Origin: RGIG6374 sp045600965 | GTDB taxonomy: Bacteria > Bacteroidota > Bacteroidia > Bacteroidales > UBA932 | Length of the DNA: 60,297 nucleotides | Direction of reading: 5' to 3' | NCBI GenBank assembly: GCA_045600965.1 | Contig: JAZRYW010000014.1 | Coordinates: forward strand, 1-60,297 | Part shown: one piece after another, positions 52,349 through 60,297 of the stretch | Layout of the letters: each line of letters starts with the position of its first letter | Position numbering within the stretch: position 1 is the stretch's first letter | Notes under the pieces: model-generated | What the model saw: only the letters and a program-made list of their open reading frames with translations | What the model was told of the DNA's origin: nothing | The model's database searches: none | Program-made: the position numbers and the translations under genes

Positions 52349-53653
52349 TCAGTTCAGGTTGTACTTCTTCATCTTGCTCTTTATGCGCAGGAAACTGTGG
52401 CGGATGGAACGGTTGTTCATCCACCGTGCATCGGACACGAGTATGCGCAGATACTCACATCCGTCGTAGAAGAATCCGCAGGAGGGAAGCGCAAGAACAA
52501 ACAATACTGCCGCAAGCCAGAGGGGCTTGACGAGCAGAAAGGCCAGAAGTGCCCATACGATGATCATCACGGGTGTCAGTGCCACGCGTGCCGCCAGCCG
52601 TGCCGTATTGTAGAAAGCGGGGTCCTCCGCCGTCCTGACCAGATAAGCGGCCACGGCTATGACAGGCAGACAGACGATGGTGCAATAAAGGAAATACGGC
52701 AGCAGAAGCAGACCCAGCAGGCACTTCAGACAGAAGTTCAATACCGGATGACGTCGTCCGAGAGAGTAGAACGATATTTTCTTTTCTTTGCGTTTGTGCT
52801 CGAAATCCTGCAGCTCACGGCTCAGGGACGCCATTTCCTCGGGCATCTGCTCGAAGCGCCCGTTTATGGCGGCTATGACGCGGTTGTTGTTGTCGCGCCT
52901 TTCGACGAGAGTGCCGCGGTAGCCTATGGTGGCAATCTTGGCGAGAGTCCATTTGGGCTCGTAGTTCTCGTCATCAGGGATATATGTTATGAGCTTCGAC
53001 ATACGCGAAGCAAGCAGTTCACGGAATTTTGCGTAAAGTTCGGCCTCGGGGAGGTCCTTGTTGTCGCTGACGAACCGGGTGACGTTGATGGGCTCTCCAT
53101 ACTGCAGGAGCGACGTGCTGCGGTAGCGGAAATAATCGCCGTACTCAAGCCCTACGGGGAGCACGTACACAGGCTTCTTGTCTCCGAAGCGGGTGTTGGC
53201 CCTGAAGGCGACACGGGCGATGCCTTTTCCCACCGGAAGCAGGGAATGCTTGGTGCGGTGGGTCCCTTCGCAGTACATACAGAACTTCACGTCGTTCTCG
53301 AGCACGTCGGCGATGGTCTCGAAAATCTCGGTGTTCCTGGTGACGTTGCGGATACCGTCACGCTGCCGTATCATCGGAAGTATCTTGATGCGGTTGAGGA
53401 TGTTGGCTATGAAGGGTTTCTTGAATGCGGAAGCGCGGGCTCCGAAGACCTTGTCCTCCGTACTGGATGAAAGTACGCTCAGGGCGTCCATAAGCGAATT
53501 GCAATGATTGGGGGCGATGATGACGGATCCGTCGTCGGGAATGTTCTCCCTTCCGGAAACCTCAACCCTGCGGTAACTGGTGCGGAAAATGTGGTCCGCA
53601 TACATCTTCAGGGCACTGTAGAGACGACTCTTTTCGTAGATACGCCTTGCCAT
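52349..53653 (-). CDS. PlsC-like 1-acylglycerol-3-phosphate acyltransferase
   Basis: A 434-residue membrane-associated acyltransferase. The catalytic block is APNHCNSLMDAL (His and Asp separated by five residues, a variant of HX4D known in Bacteroidota members), followed by YCEGTHRTKHSLLPVGKG (glycerophosphate-binding EGTH) and two or three hydrophobic segments near residues 305-400. It may acylate membrane phospholipid or a specialised lipid. It is co-transcribed with the barrel protein gene. Confidence 0.85.
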   Translation of the reverse strand: MARRIYEKSRLYSALKMYADHIFRTSYRRVEVSGRENIPDDGSVIIAPNHCNSLMDALSVLSSSTEDKVFGARASAFKKPFIANILNRIKILPMIRQRDGIRNVTRNTEIFETIADVLENDVKFCMYCEGTHRTKHSLLPVGKGIARVAFRANTRFGDKKPVYVLPVGLEYGDYFRYRSTSLLQYGEPINVTRFVSDNKDLPEAELYAKFRELLASRMSKLITYIPDDENYEPKWTLAKIATIGYRGTLVERRDNNNRVIAAINGRFEQMPEEMASLSRELQDFEHKRKEKKISFYSLGRRHPVLNFCLKCLLGLLLLPYFLYCTIVCLPVIAVAAYLVRTAEDPAFYNTARLAARVALTPVMIIVWALLAFLLVKPLWLAAVLFVLALPSCGFFYDGCEYLRILVSDARWMNNRSIRHSFLRIKSKMKKYNLN

Positions 53654-53701
53654 TGTCTTTGCTTTACAGAGTGCAAGTTAGTATTTTTTTGATAAAATGA
53701 G

Positions 53702-53709
53702 TAATTTTG
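53702..53709 (+). promoter_or_regulatory. -7 box of the EEP-family gene
   Basis: TAATTTTG, 31 bp before the ATG at 53741. Confidence 0.5.
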
Positions 53710-53740
53710 TTTGTCGGCACATATCGCCGGCGCGCTTCCT

Positions 53741-54811
53741 ATGGATATATTGAACAAGCTTCTGCAATTCCTGACCCCGGCCTCCGCAGCGGGGAAAGGA
53801 CCTGACGGCCTTATGTCCAAACCGTCTTTGGGCAAGTCCCCGGCGGTTCCACAGCAGGAATATGTGATGTTCTACAATCTTGAGAATCTTTACGACACGG
53901 TGGATGACCCTAAAACGAACGATGACGAATATACCCCCACCGGAGCCAAGCGCTGGACGATGGACAAATATCGCAAGAAACTCTCCAACCTTTCCGACGT
54001 GTTCTCAGCCATCGCCACGGACAAGGGCCGGTTCCCGGCCGTGGTCGGGGTTTCGGAGGTGGAGAACGACAGCTGCCTGAGGGACCTTTGCAACCAGCAG
54101 CTGATGAGGCGTGCCGGATACAGGTTCATCCATTATGATTCGGGTGACGAAAGGGGCGTTGACGTGGCCCTTCTCTACCGTCCCGATGTCTTCCTCCTGC
54201 AGGGCAGCAAGCACATCACCTTGAAACTTCGCAGCGGCCGGCAGTTTCTCGGACGCGACATACTGGTTGTCTGGGGCCTTCTGCACGACACTCCCTATTG
54301 CTTCTATGTGTGCCACCTTCCCTCCAGGAGGGCCGGGGTCGATGCCTCGCAGGGCTTCCGTCGTGCAGGGGCGGAGACTGTCCGCGACGATGCCGTCGAG
54401 ATGCGCAGGCTTCATCCCGGAATAAAGGTAGTGGTGATGGGTGATATGAACGACAATCCGGATGACGAATCCCTCCGCGTGTTGCTCGGCGCAGGCAGGG
54501 AGATTTCCGACGCTCTTCAGGGAGGCTGGTACAACCCCTTCTGGCACCTTTACGACCAGGGCAAGGGAAGTTCCCGCCATCGCGGCCGGTGGATGATGTT
54601 CGACAACATCATCGTGGACGGAAGCGTATGCTCCGGCGCAAGGAACCAGATGCTGCTCTCAACCATAGGCAAACATCACGGAGAGGTGTTCTGCCGTCCC
54701 TTTATGATGCTCAAGAGCGGTGAGCCCAAGCGCAGTTATGTCGGTGACAACTTCAAGAACGGCTACAGCGACCATCTCCCCATACTCATAAAACTGGAAA
54801 GCGGACGGTGA
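53741..54811 (+). CDS. Endonuclease/exonuclease/phosphatase family protein
   Basis: A 356-residue hydrolase of the EEP superfamily. MFYNLENLYDTVDD carries the metal-binding Asn/Glu, VVGVSEVEND the conserved Glu, VVMGDMNDNPDD the catalytic Asp-x-Asn and NGYSDHLPI the final Asp-His. It likely hydrolyses phosphodiesters or phosphomonoesters; the target is unknown. There is no signal peptide that I can defend, though the first 25 residues are mildly hydrophobic. Its 3' side runs into the minisatellite region. Confidence 0.85.
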   Translation: MDILNKLLQFLTPASAAGKGPDGLMSKPSLGKSPAVPQQEYVMFYNLENLYDTVDDPKTNDDEYTPTGAKRWTMDKYRKKLSNLSDVFSAIATDKGRFPAVVGVSEVENDSCLRDLCNQQLMRRAGYRFIHYDSGDERGVDVALLYRPDVFLLQGSKHITLKLRSGRQFLGRDILVVWGLLHDTPYCFYVCHLPSRRAGVDASQGFRRAGAETVRDDAVEMRRLHPGIKVVVMGDMNDNPDDESLRVLLGAGREISDALQGGWYNPFWHLYDQGKGSSRHRGRWMMFDNIIVDGSVCSGARNQMLLSTIGKHHGEVFCRPFMMLKSGEPKRSYVGDNFKNGYSDHLPILIKLESGR

Positions 54812-54824
54812 GAGGCGGACGGCT

Positions 54825-54983
54825 GCCGGTTGTTGGCAGAAGGTTGCCGGTTGTTGGCAGAAGGTTGCCGGTTGTTGGCAGAAGGTTGCCGGTTGCCGGT
54901 TGTTGGCAGAAGGTTGCCGGTTGCCGGTTGCTGGCAGAAGGTTGCCGGTTGTCGGCAGAAGGTTGCCGGTTGTCGGCAGAAGG
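54825..54983. repeat. 21-bp minisatellite
   Basis: About seven imperfect copies of a 21-bp unit containing GCCGGTTGTTGGCAGAAGG, some with an extra 9-bp GCCGGTTGC word. No gene is supported here although several frames are open. Confidence 0.8.
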
Positions 54984-55049
54984 CGGAGGTGACAGGATGA
55001 CGGTGAAGGCGAACGGCCTTTCTGGCATATTTTCCGCTCATCCTGCCAA

Positions 55050-55450
55050 CAATGTCCGGCATAGGCCCCTCAGAACAAAGGACGCTCCCTTGTTTGCCGG
55101 TCACAATGTCCGGCACCGGCCCTGCAGAACAAAGTACGCTCCCTTGCTTACCGGTCACAATGTCCGGCATAGGCCCCTCAGAACAAAGGACGCTCCCTTG
55201 TTTACCGGTCACAATGTCCGGCATAGGCCCTGCAGAACAAAGGACGCTCCCTTGTTTACCGGTCACAATGTCCGGCACCGGGCCTGCAGAACAAAGGACG
55301 CTCCCTTGCTTGCCGGTCACAATGTCCGGCACCGGCCCCGCAGAACAAAGGACGCTCCCTTGCTTACCGGTCACAATGTCCGGCACCGGCCCCGCAGAAC
55401 AAAGGACGCTCCCTTGCTTGCCGGTCACAATGTCCGGCATAGGCCCTGCA
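55050..55450. repeat. 54-bp minisatellite, seven full units plus part
   Basis: The word CAATGTCCGGCA recurs at 55050, 55104, 55158, 55212, 55266, 55320, 55374 and 55428, exactly 54 bp apart. Units differ at a few positions (CATAGGCCCC vs CACCGGCCC, TTGTTT vs TTGCTT). Since 54 is a multiple of three and the unit has no stop in several frames, long open frames arise on both strands. A -like unit peptide is MPDIVTGKQGSVLCSAGP on the minus strand. Confidence 0.9.
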
Positions 55451-55595
55451 AAGCCTCGGCAATACACTGGCTTATAAATAGTTATGGTTTCGCAAAACGT
55501 TTTTAGGAACCGATACGAAATAACTTTCAGAAACTAATTCCACATAGATTCCAAATATTTTTACTAAATTGCACATTATTCTAATCAAACAAGAT
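55451..55595. other. Intergenic before the Spy-like gene
   Basis: AT-rich spacer. A weak TAAATTGC-like box lies near 55563. No gene seen. Confidence 0.4.
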
Positions 55596-55958
55596 ATGAA
55601 GATTTTTAAACTTTTCCTGGCAGGCGCTCTTCTCGTTTGCGGAGCGTTCTCAGCAAATGCACAGAATTTCGGCGGTCCCCAGATGGACCCCCAGCAGATG
55701 GTCCAGATGCGCGTTGACCAGCTCAAACAGAGCTTCGACCTGACTGCAGAACAGATCGAACAGGCTACTGAACTCTACACAAAGCAGACCGCAGAGTTCC
55801 AGAAGATCTTCGAAGGCGGCAACCCTGATTTCTCACAGTTCGGAAAGATTATGGAGAACGAAGTGACCGAAATGAAGAAGATTCTCACCGAAGATCAGTT
55901 CAAGGCCTGGCAGAAGCAGCGTGACGAACAGATGGCCCAGTTTGGCGGCGGATTCTGA
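55596..55958 (+). CDS. Small exported Spy-like helical protein
   Basis: A 120-residue protein with a signal peptide (LFLAGALLVCGAFSANAQ) and a helical body: QMVQMRVDQLKQSFDLTAEQ, then ILTEDQFKAWQKQRDEQMAQ, the LTxEQ-type repeats of Spy/CpxP-like periplasmic chaperones or metal-linked sensors. Function in this organism is unknown. A good terminator follows. Confidence 0.65.
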   Translation: MKIFKLFLAGALLVCGAFSANAQNFGGPQMDPQQMVQMRVDQLKQSFDLTAEQIEQATELYTKQTAEFQKIFEGGNPDFSQFGKIMENEVTEMKKILTEDQFKAWQKQRDEQMAQFGGGF

Positions 55959-55978
55959 TTCTTTGACAAAAAAAACAG

Positions 55979-56009
55979 AGGGGTTGACCAAAATGGCCAA
56001 CCCCTTTTT
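55979..56009 (+). terminator. Terminator of the Spy-like gene
   Basis: AGGGGTTG and CAACCCCT pair around an 11-base loop, followed by TTTTT. Confidence 0.8.
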
Positions 56010-56046
56010 CATTTACCGGCCAGCTGAGAAATCGTCAAATACGCGA

Positions 56047-56439
56047 TTTGTTCTTCTGCCTGCGCCAGGGTCCTCACTGACTGCGCCAGAGCCCTCACTG
56101 ACTGCGCCGGAGCCCTCACTGACTGCGCAAGAACTTTCTCAGAAGAACAAAATGACCGGATTTGTTCTTCTGCGGTGGCCGGGACCTTCTCAAAAGAACA
56201 AATAAGCCCGAAATGTTCTTCTGCGGTGGCCAGAACTCTCTCAGAAGAACAAAAAAGCCCGAAATGTTCTTCTGACTGCGCAAGAGCCCTCACTGACTGC
56301 GCCAGAGCCCTCACTGACTGCGCCAGGGTCCTCACTGACTGCGCCAGAGCTCTCTCAAAAGAACAAAAAGGCCGGATTTGTTCTCCTGCGGTGGCCGGGA
56401 CCTTCTCAGAAGAACAAATAAGCCCGAAATGTTCTTCTG
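56047..56439. repeat. Hairpin array, five 33-bp palindromes
   Basis: Five copies of a 33-bp palindrome with arms like CAGAAGAACA/TGTTCTTCTG and loops of 9-13 bases: 56140-56172, 56191-56223, 56242-56274, 56356-56388, 56407-56439. A half copy is at 56047. They are linked by two spacer words, GCGGTGGCCGGGACCTTCT-like and ACTGCGCCAGAGCCCTCACTG-like. The same parts occur at 506-609. Not a CRISPR array: repeats are palindromic and spacers are repeated. Confidence 0.85.
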
Positions 56440-56500
56440 AAAGTAAGCGTCTCCGCGTGGACGTAGTCGATGCATAAAGAAAGCAGGGTTGTGTGCCCTG

Positions 56501-56620
56501 CTATTCTTTTGTCCAGCGGTCAGGAAGGAGATTCCGGTATGCTTCGGGCGGCGCGCCGTTAGGCATAGCAGCGCATTTCCCGAGGATATCCGAGAAGTAG
56601 TCAAGTTTCGCAAGTTCTCG
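56501..56620 (-). pseudogene. IS66 transposase 3' end relic
   Basis: The minus-strand frame ends in MPNGAPPEAYRNLLPDRW and TKE, matching the C-terminal domain style of IS66 TnpC (the LLPxRW ending). It has no proper N-terminal part: the upstream sequence is the end of the fimbrillin-like gene. A second IS66 remnant is at 32711-33084. Confidence 0.55.
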
Positions 56621-56666
56621 CTTCACTTTGATTATCAACGATATAAGTGCTTGCGAAACTTGAGTA

Positions 56667-58496
56667 CTATAAGTTATTGGCAACTATTAAGTGTTTTACA
56701 CCCAGATTAGTAAGATTTACATTGCCTAACTCGTCGGATAGGTGATCAATAACACAAAGATAATCTCCAGGTGCCACGCTGTTGTCAAAAGTTATGGATC
56801 CTGTATAAATACCGTCCTTTGAGGAACCAGAGCTTAAAGAAAACTCGACTTTATGATTATACTCTCCTTGAGTATTCTCACTGTTAAAGACGTGGAAATC
56901 AATATCTTTAACACCAGTAGCATCCGTCAGGTGAAGTGTAAATGTGACTGTCTTTGGAGATTCCGTAACATCAATCTCGCTTGTGGACATTTCGAAAGAC
57001 TCTACAATAGGGCACTCAAAATCTCCAGAGGTGTTAACTACATTTAAGTGTTTTACACCCAGATTAGTAAGATTTACATTGCCTAACTCGTCGGATAGGT
57101 GATCAATAACACAAAGATAATCTCCAGGAGACATAGTGTTGTCAAATGTAATGGACCCCGTATAGACACCGTCTTTTGTATCACCTGACATTAAACTGAA
57201 TTCGACTTCATGATTATACTCTCCTCGTGTATTCTCGCTGTTAAAGACGTGGAAATCAATATCTTTAACGCCAGTAGCATCCGTCAGGTGAAGTGTAAAT
57301 GTGACTGTCTGAGGAGAATCGGACACATCTATCTCAGTTGTTGACATCTCGAACGATTCAACAACTGGTACTTTCCAGTCAATATGCGCCTTCGCTTCGG
57401 CAGTATGTTCTCCATCCTCAGTTATTACTTCAATCGTTACTTCTCCCTCTCCGACAGCAGTGACCGTACCGTCCTGGTCAACGGTTGCGATGGATTCGTC
57501 AAATGAAGTCCAGAATACATTCTTGTTAGTGGCATCCTCGGGATATACGGTAGCGTGGAGCTGAATTTTCTCGCCGGCTTCCTTGAAGTAAATTACGTCC
57601 TGGTCGAGGGTTACCTCGGTTACATTCGTGGCCTCGTATGCGGAACTAATATTCACAGGGCTCATATCCTTGCAGATATTCCTCTTGATAACCTGCTCCT
57701 TATCCGAAGACTTCACGAAAGTCTCCCCGTTGACAGCCTCGATAATGAATGTGAAGCCCTTTGTGAAGGTTGTCGGAGGAACTGCCATCCAGAAGGTGGC
57801 AGCATCGTCCTTGTTCTTGCCTATTGTCACACCGCTGCCGCAGTCAAGGACAATTTCCTTTCCACCGTCAGCTGCGATAGTGATTTCAGGGAGTTCGGTG
57901 TGGCTTGACTTGATGGAAGCCTTGCCTGTAAGCGGTTCATCGTTGTTACCTTTGAAGGTGATAGTCTATACACATACATTGTGACCGAACAGCTTGATAC
58001 TCAGGTATCCGCAAACGTTCTTGAACGGGAGAAAGGTATCCTCGGCATCTTCAGTGACTGCAACCATAAGGTTGGCGCCGGGACCGAAACTGTCTTTCTC
58101 ATACTGCTGTGTGGCCGGGATGACAATAGAGATATTACCTTCATAGTCAGCCGTTGTACTCTCATAATAAGGATAGACCGCATAATTAGCTGACATAGGC
58201 GAACCGGTGCCGAATGTCTGTTGGCTAACAGGTGTGAATGTGCCGCCTATATCTCCGTCCTTGCCGGCGAACATATATTCCTCATTCAGGCCTCTTGTGA
58301 AAATTGACACAAGATCGCCTTTGTTCCAATACAGTCTGCTTTGGCTGTCAACATATACTTTGGTTGCATCATTTTCAAGAGAACAGGAAAACACTTTCTC
58401 TTGAGTGTTGGTTTGTTGAATGGCTTCACCGGCCACTTCCTTTGCGCAGGAGGCTACAGCCAACAGCGCAGGAATCAGTAATAAATACTTTTTCAT
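56667..58496 (-). pseudogene. Fimbrillin-like/BIG2 lipoprotein, interrupted by an amber codon
   Basis: One gene in two pieces. Residues 1-176 (58496 down to 57969) hold a lipoprotein signal (LLLIPALLAVASC) and a Mfa-like/fimbrillin fold (VYVDSQSRLYWNKGDLVSIF). TAG at 57966-57968 follows KLFGHNVCV, and the same frame continues TITFKGNNDEPLTGKASI to 56667. The rest contains a BIG2 Ig-like domain (VTLDQDVIYFKEAGEKIQLH) and two near-identical 119-codon units. The stop may inactivate it, or be read through; no frameshift is present. It would have been about 608 residues. Confidence 0.75.
56691..57404 (-). repeat. Two 357-bp tandem units inside the fimbrillin-like gene
   Basis: The same word (GTGTTTTACACCCAGATTAG) occurs at 56691 and 57048, 357 bp apart, and the sequences around them agree closely. 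Each unit encodes an Ig-like domain with VTFTLHLTDATGVKDIDFHV. The high DNA identity suggests recent duplication. Confidence 0.75.
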
Positions 58497-58942
58497 TATT
58501 ATGGTTTTTGATATGTGTTTCTGTTACCAATCCCCTTCCTCATGTGATGGATCCTCAAGAGGCGATTGGGTGCTGCCTTTCATAATTTGGCTTGTCAAGG
58601 TTAAAATAATTACACGCAAAGAAGGTTGAGAATAACCTTCTTTGTCCTGCCTTCTGTTTTGTTCAGACATTGAGACGAAAAATCAGCTGTCCCGCCGGCT
58701 CCATACAGAACGTATGACCATAAAACAAAAAGATGTGGAGCCGTTTTCGTAACTTCCATCGGACGTTCTGGTCAAACGCTGCTACAGAAGAACAATCGTA
58801 CTCCACACCGGCTCGATATGAAGTACAAAGCAGTCAGAAGACAGCCATACTACATAATCAAAGACAGGCAGAGTGTTTACGACCATTACCCCGTAGCATA
58901 AGAAATTGACCAGATTTCCGATAGGGTAGGCGAAAAACACCT
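58497..58942. other. Intergenic before the Y1 transposase
   Basis: No gene is supported. A perfect hairpin AAAGAAGGTT-GAGAAT-AACCTTCTTT lies at about 58618-58643. A short hairpin GCTATC-TTGC-GATAGC follows at 58957-58972, just outside the interval. The short frames here lack motifs. Confidence 0.5.
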
Positions 58943-58956
58943 TTGCAATATGTTGT

Positions 58957-58972
58957 GCTATCTTGCGATAGC
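58957..58972. repeat. Hairpin upstream of the Y1 transposase
   Basis: Perfect 6-bp arms GCTATC/GATAGC with a TTGC loop. The word GCGATAGCAA recurs at about 59040. Confidence 0.5.
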
Positions 58973-59027
58973 AAAAGCAAATACAGTAATAAATATTGGA
59001 GAACATCTGCGATTCGAAAAGAATTCT

Positions 59028-59035
59028 TATTTTTG
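59028..59035 (+). promoter_or_regulatory. -7 box of the Y1 transposase
   Basis: TATTTTTG followed by a leader of about 108 nt before the ATG at 59150. The leader contains a candidate stem, GAGCGCTTC...GAAGGTCGC...GCTC, at about 59098-59125. Confidence 0.45.
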
Positions 59036-59149
59036 CGGTGCGATAGCAAGTCGGCGGTGAGAGGCAAGCGCCTCCCACACGTTGAAAACTGGGGGCAGAG
59101 CGCTTCTTTCGAAGGTCGCGGTGCTCCGTCAATCATAGAAGCGAACGAT

Positions 59150-60076
59150 ATGGAGGCGAGAGATTTTTACAAAAAGGAAGCTGAGTGCGAACTCAAGTTC
59201 CGCGAACTGGGGCCGTGCTATCATCTTTGCACGGGCGAAAACAGCCCTGTCATATTTCACGACGAGAGGGAATACAAGGTCGCAATGAACATCATTGCGC
59301 TGTCTGCAAGCTTGTTCTCTGACATTAAAATGCTGACTTTCGAGGTGATGAGCAACCATTTGCATTTCGCCTTATGCGGGGACAGTGGCCGTATCCTTGA
59401 ATGGTATGGAAAAATGGTCGCATTGCTCAGAGTTCACATAGAATTGAAAACGTCAAGGGATACGATAGCCTCTCTGCGGGAAAAGCTCATCGCTATCGAG
59501 AGCCTTGACAATTTGAGAAACGTCATTGTGTATATAAACAGAAATGGATATATAGCCGACAGCGGCCATACACCATTTTCCTATCCTTGGGGCGCCAACA
59601 GGTTTTTCTTCAACGATGAGGCGAAGATACGATATGAATCCCTCAAGGTGAAACCGACTGCCAGGTGGAAACGCAACGCGTTTCACAGCAATCTTGGTGA
59701 TAACCTGACGGCACTGGATTGTCTGGACGGATATGTTTCGCCTATGTGCTTCTGCTGCATCAGTCTTGCCGAGGGACTTTTCATAAGCGCGCATCAGTAT
59801 TTCTCAAAAGTGAGCAGATGCGTGGAGTCCAGTGCCGTCATTGCAAAGCAAGTCGGCGAATCATTGTATTATACGGATAGTGAACTGTATTCGATTGTGG
59901 TTCAAAAGTGTTCCAAGCAGTATGGATGCCCGTCTCCCGCAATGATATCGGCAGATGCAAAAGTGGCTGTTGCCAGAATGATGCGCTATGATTACAACTC
60001 ATCGGCCAAGCAGATCTCCCGAATCTTGCGAATGGAAATCGAAACGGTCAGGCGGATGTTTCCCGAATTTGGTTGA
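59150..60076 (+). CDS. Y1 HUH transposase, REP-associated (RAYT-like)
   Basis: A 308-residue DNA-processing enzyme of the IS200/REP-associated tyrosine transposase type. The HUH metal motif reads MSNHLHFAL (His70 and His72), and the candidate catalytic Tyr128 lies in VYINRNGY, the position of the usual YI-x-x-N helix. A C-terminal helix-turn-helix (AKQISRILRMEIETVRRM) may bind DNA. Such enzymes cut and rejoin single-stranded DNA at REP hairpins. A REP/MITE copy with a GGAG-preceded hairpin begins 80 bp after the stop, which makes it a strong candidate substrate. The longer upstream frame is not used. Confidence 0.78.
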   Translation: MEARDFYKKEAECELKFRELGPCYHLCTGENSPVIFHDEREYKVAMNIIALSASLFSDIKMLTFEVMSNHLHFALCGDSGRILEWYGKMVALLRVHIELKTSRDTIASLREKLIAIESLDNLRNVIVYINRNGYIADSGHTPFSYPWGANRFFFNDEAKIRYESLKVKPTARWKRNAFHSNLGDNLTALDCLDGYVSPMCFCCISLAEGLFISAHQYFSKVSRCVESSAVIAKQVGESLYYTDSELYSIVVQKCSKQYGCPSPAMISADAKVAVARMMRYDYNSSAKQISRILRMEIETVRRMFPEFG

Positions 60077-60156
60077 TTGTCCGCGTGTTTTGTCGCTTTA
60101 AGAATGACTTATTACCATATTTGTTGACTTTCGTCCGTTATCCCTGTAGAAGATTT

Positions 60157-60297
60157 AGAATCTGTTTTGAAATGGTTCACGAAAATTGTTATAGGTTATT
60201 TTTCAGTAGATTTTTTGATGATTTGAAGGAGCAACGGGGTTCCGTTGTGACTGAAAAGCATCGAAAAATATGCGAAAAAGAAACATAAGTATTGAAG
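60157..60297 (+). mobile_element. REP/MITE-like element, copy d, cut by window end
   Basis: Starts AGAATCTGTTTTGAAATG; the 38-codon frame (60172-60288, with C for D at position 6 and H for Q) and the central GGAG-hairpin are intact. The right end lies outside the window. It directly follows the Y1 transposase gene. Confidence 0.85.

Noticed and set aside
55050..55450. CRISPR array
   Set aside because: The 54-bp units are tandem without unique spacers and no cas genes are present.
54763..55467. 234-residue minus-strand ORF over both minisatellites
   Set aside because: It starts in the spacer, runs through two unrelated tandem repeats and ends inside the 3' end of the EEP gene. Equivalent open frames exist on the plus strand, so openness is explained by periods divisible by three.
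56140..56439. CRISPR array with 33-bp repeats
   Set aside because: The repeats are palindromic, spacing is irregular and the spacers are themselves repeated.

Overview
The window reads as chromosomal DNA of a Bacteroidales bacterium (phylum Bacteroidota), probably an uncultured gut-type lineage. The evidence is the Bacteroidota -7 promoter box (TAnnTTTG) before many genes, an Oar-like TonB-dependent receptor, fimbrillin-like and C69 dipeptidase genes, a sigma factor/anti-sigma beta-barrel pair, an EnvC-like degenerate M23 protein, and IS66 debris of Bacteroides type. Most genes are GC-rich housekeeping genes. The polysaccharide locus at about 23.8-34.6 kb is visibly AT-richer, as expected of transferred accessory DNA. 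Layout: 1-1.0 kb is a gene-free repeat mosaic. 1.0-12.5 kb holds tRNA-Leu, aroB, a lipoprotein carboxylesterase, a DUF4380-like protein, tRNA-Pro, a MATE exporter, an envC-like/TPR pair and a nucleotidyltransferase/flippase-like/PfkB operon. 12.5-22.7 kb holds a deoxynucleoside kinase, an MBL hydrolase, uvrA, a udk-like kinase, tsaE, comM, an ECF sigma/anti-sigma pair and a GH43-like lipoprotein. 22.7-23.6 kb is a hicAB toxin-antitoxin operon split by a repeat element. 23.8-39.1 kb is a surface polysaccharide locus: flippase, five glycosyltransferase-type genes, a TarI/SDR/TagF-like phosphopolyol set and a YfhO-like protein. It is interrupted by hipBA, an AAA ATPase and many gene relics. 39.2-47.6 kb holds an Oar-like receptor with a possible leader-peptide attenuator, then metK, a small lipoprotein gene, mutS2 and cdaA. 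47.6-54.8 kb holds comF, a C69 dipeptidase, small exported proteins, an outer-membrane barrel, a PlsC-like acyltransferase and an EEP-family hydrolase. 54.8-58.5 kb carries minisatellites, a small Spy-like protein, a hairpin array, an IS66 relic and a fimbrillin-like gene broken by an amber codon. 58.9-60.3 kb carries a Y1/HUH transposase of REP-associated type followed by a repeat element. The most notable signal is a dispersed roughly 164-bp element with 17-18-bp terminal inverted repeats (GAATCTGTTTTGAAATG), present four times. Three copies keep a 38-codon reading frame, and all have a central hairpin preceded by GGAG. One copy splits hicA from hicB, another lies directly beside the Y1 transposase, and isolated ends sit exactly at stop/start codon junctions such as uvrA/udk. 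I propose a RAYT-type transposase with its own REP/MITE family that edits gene borders. Two further palindromic repeat families occupy the intergenic mosaics.
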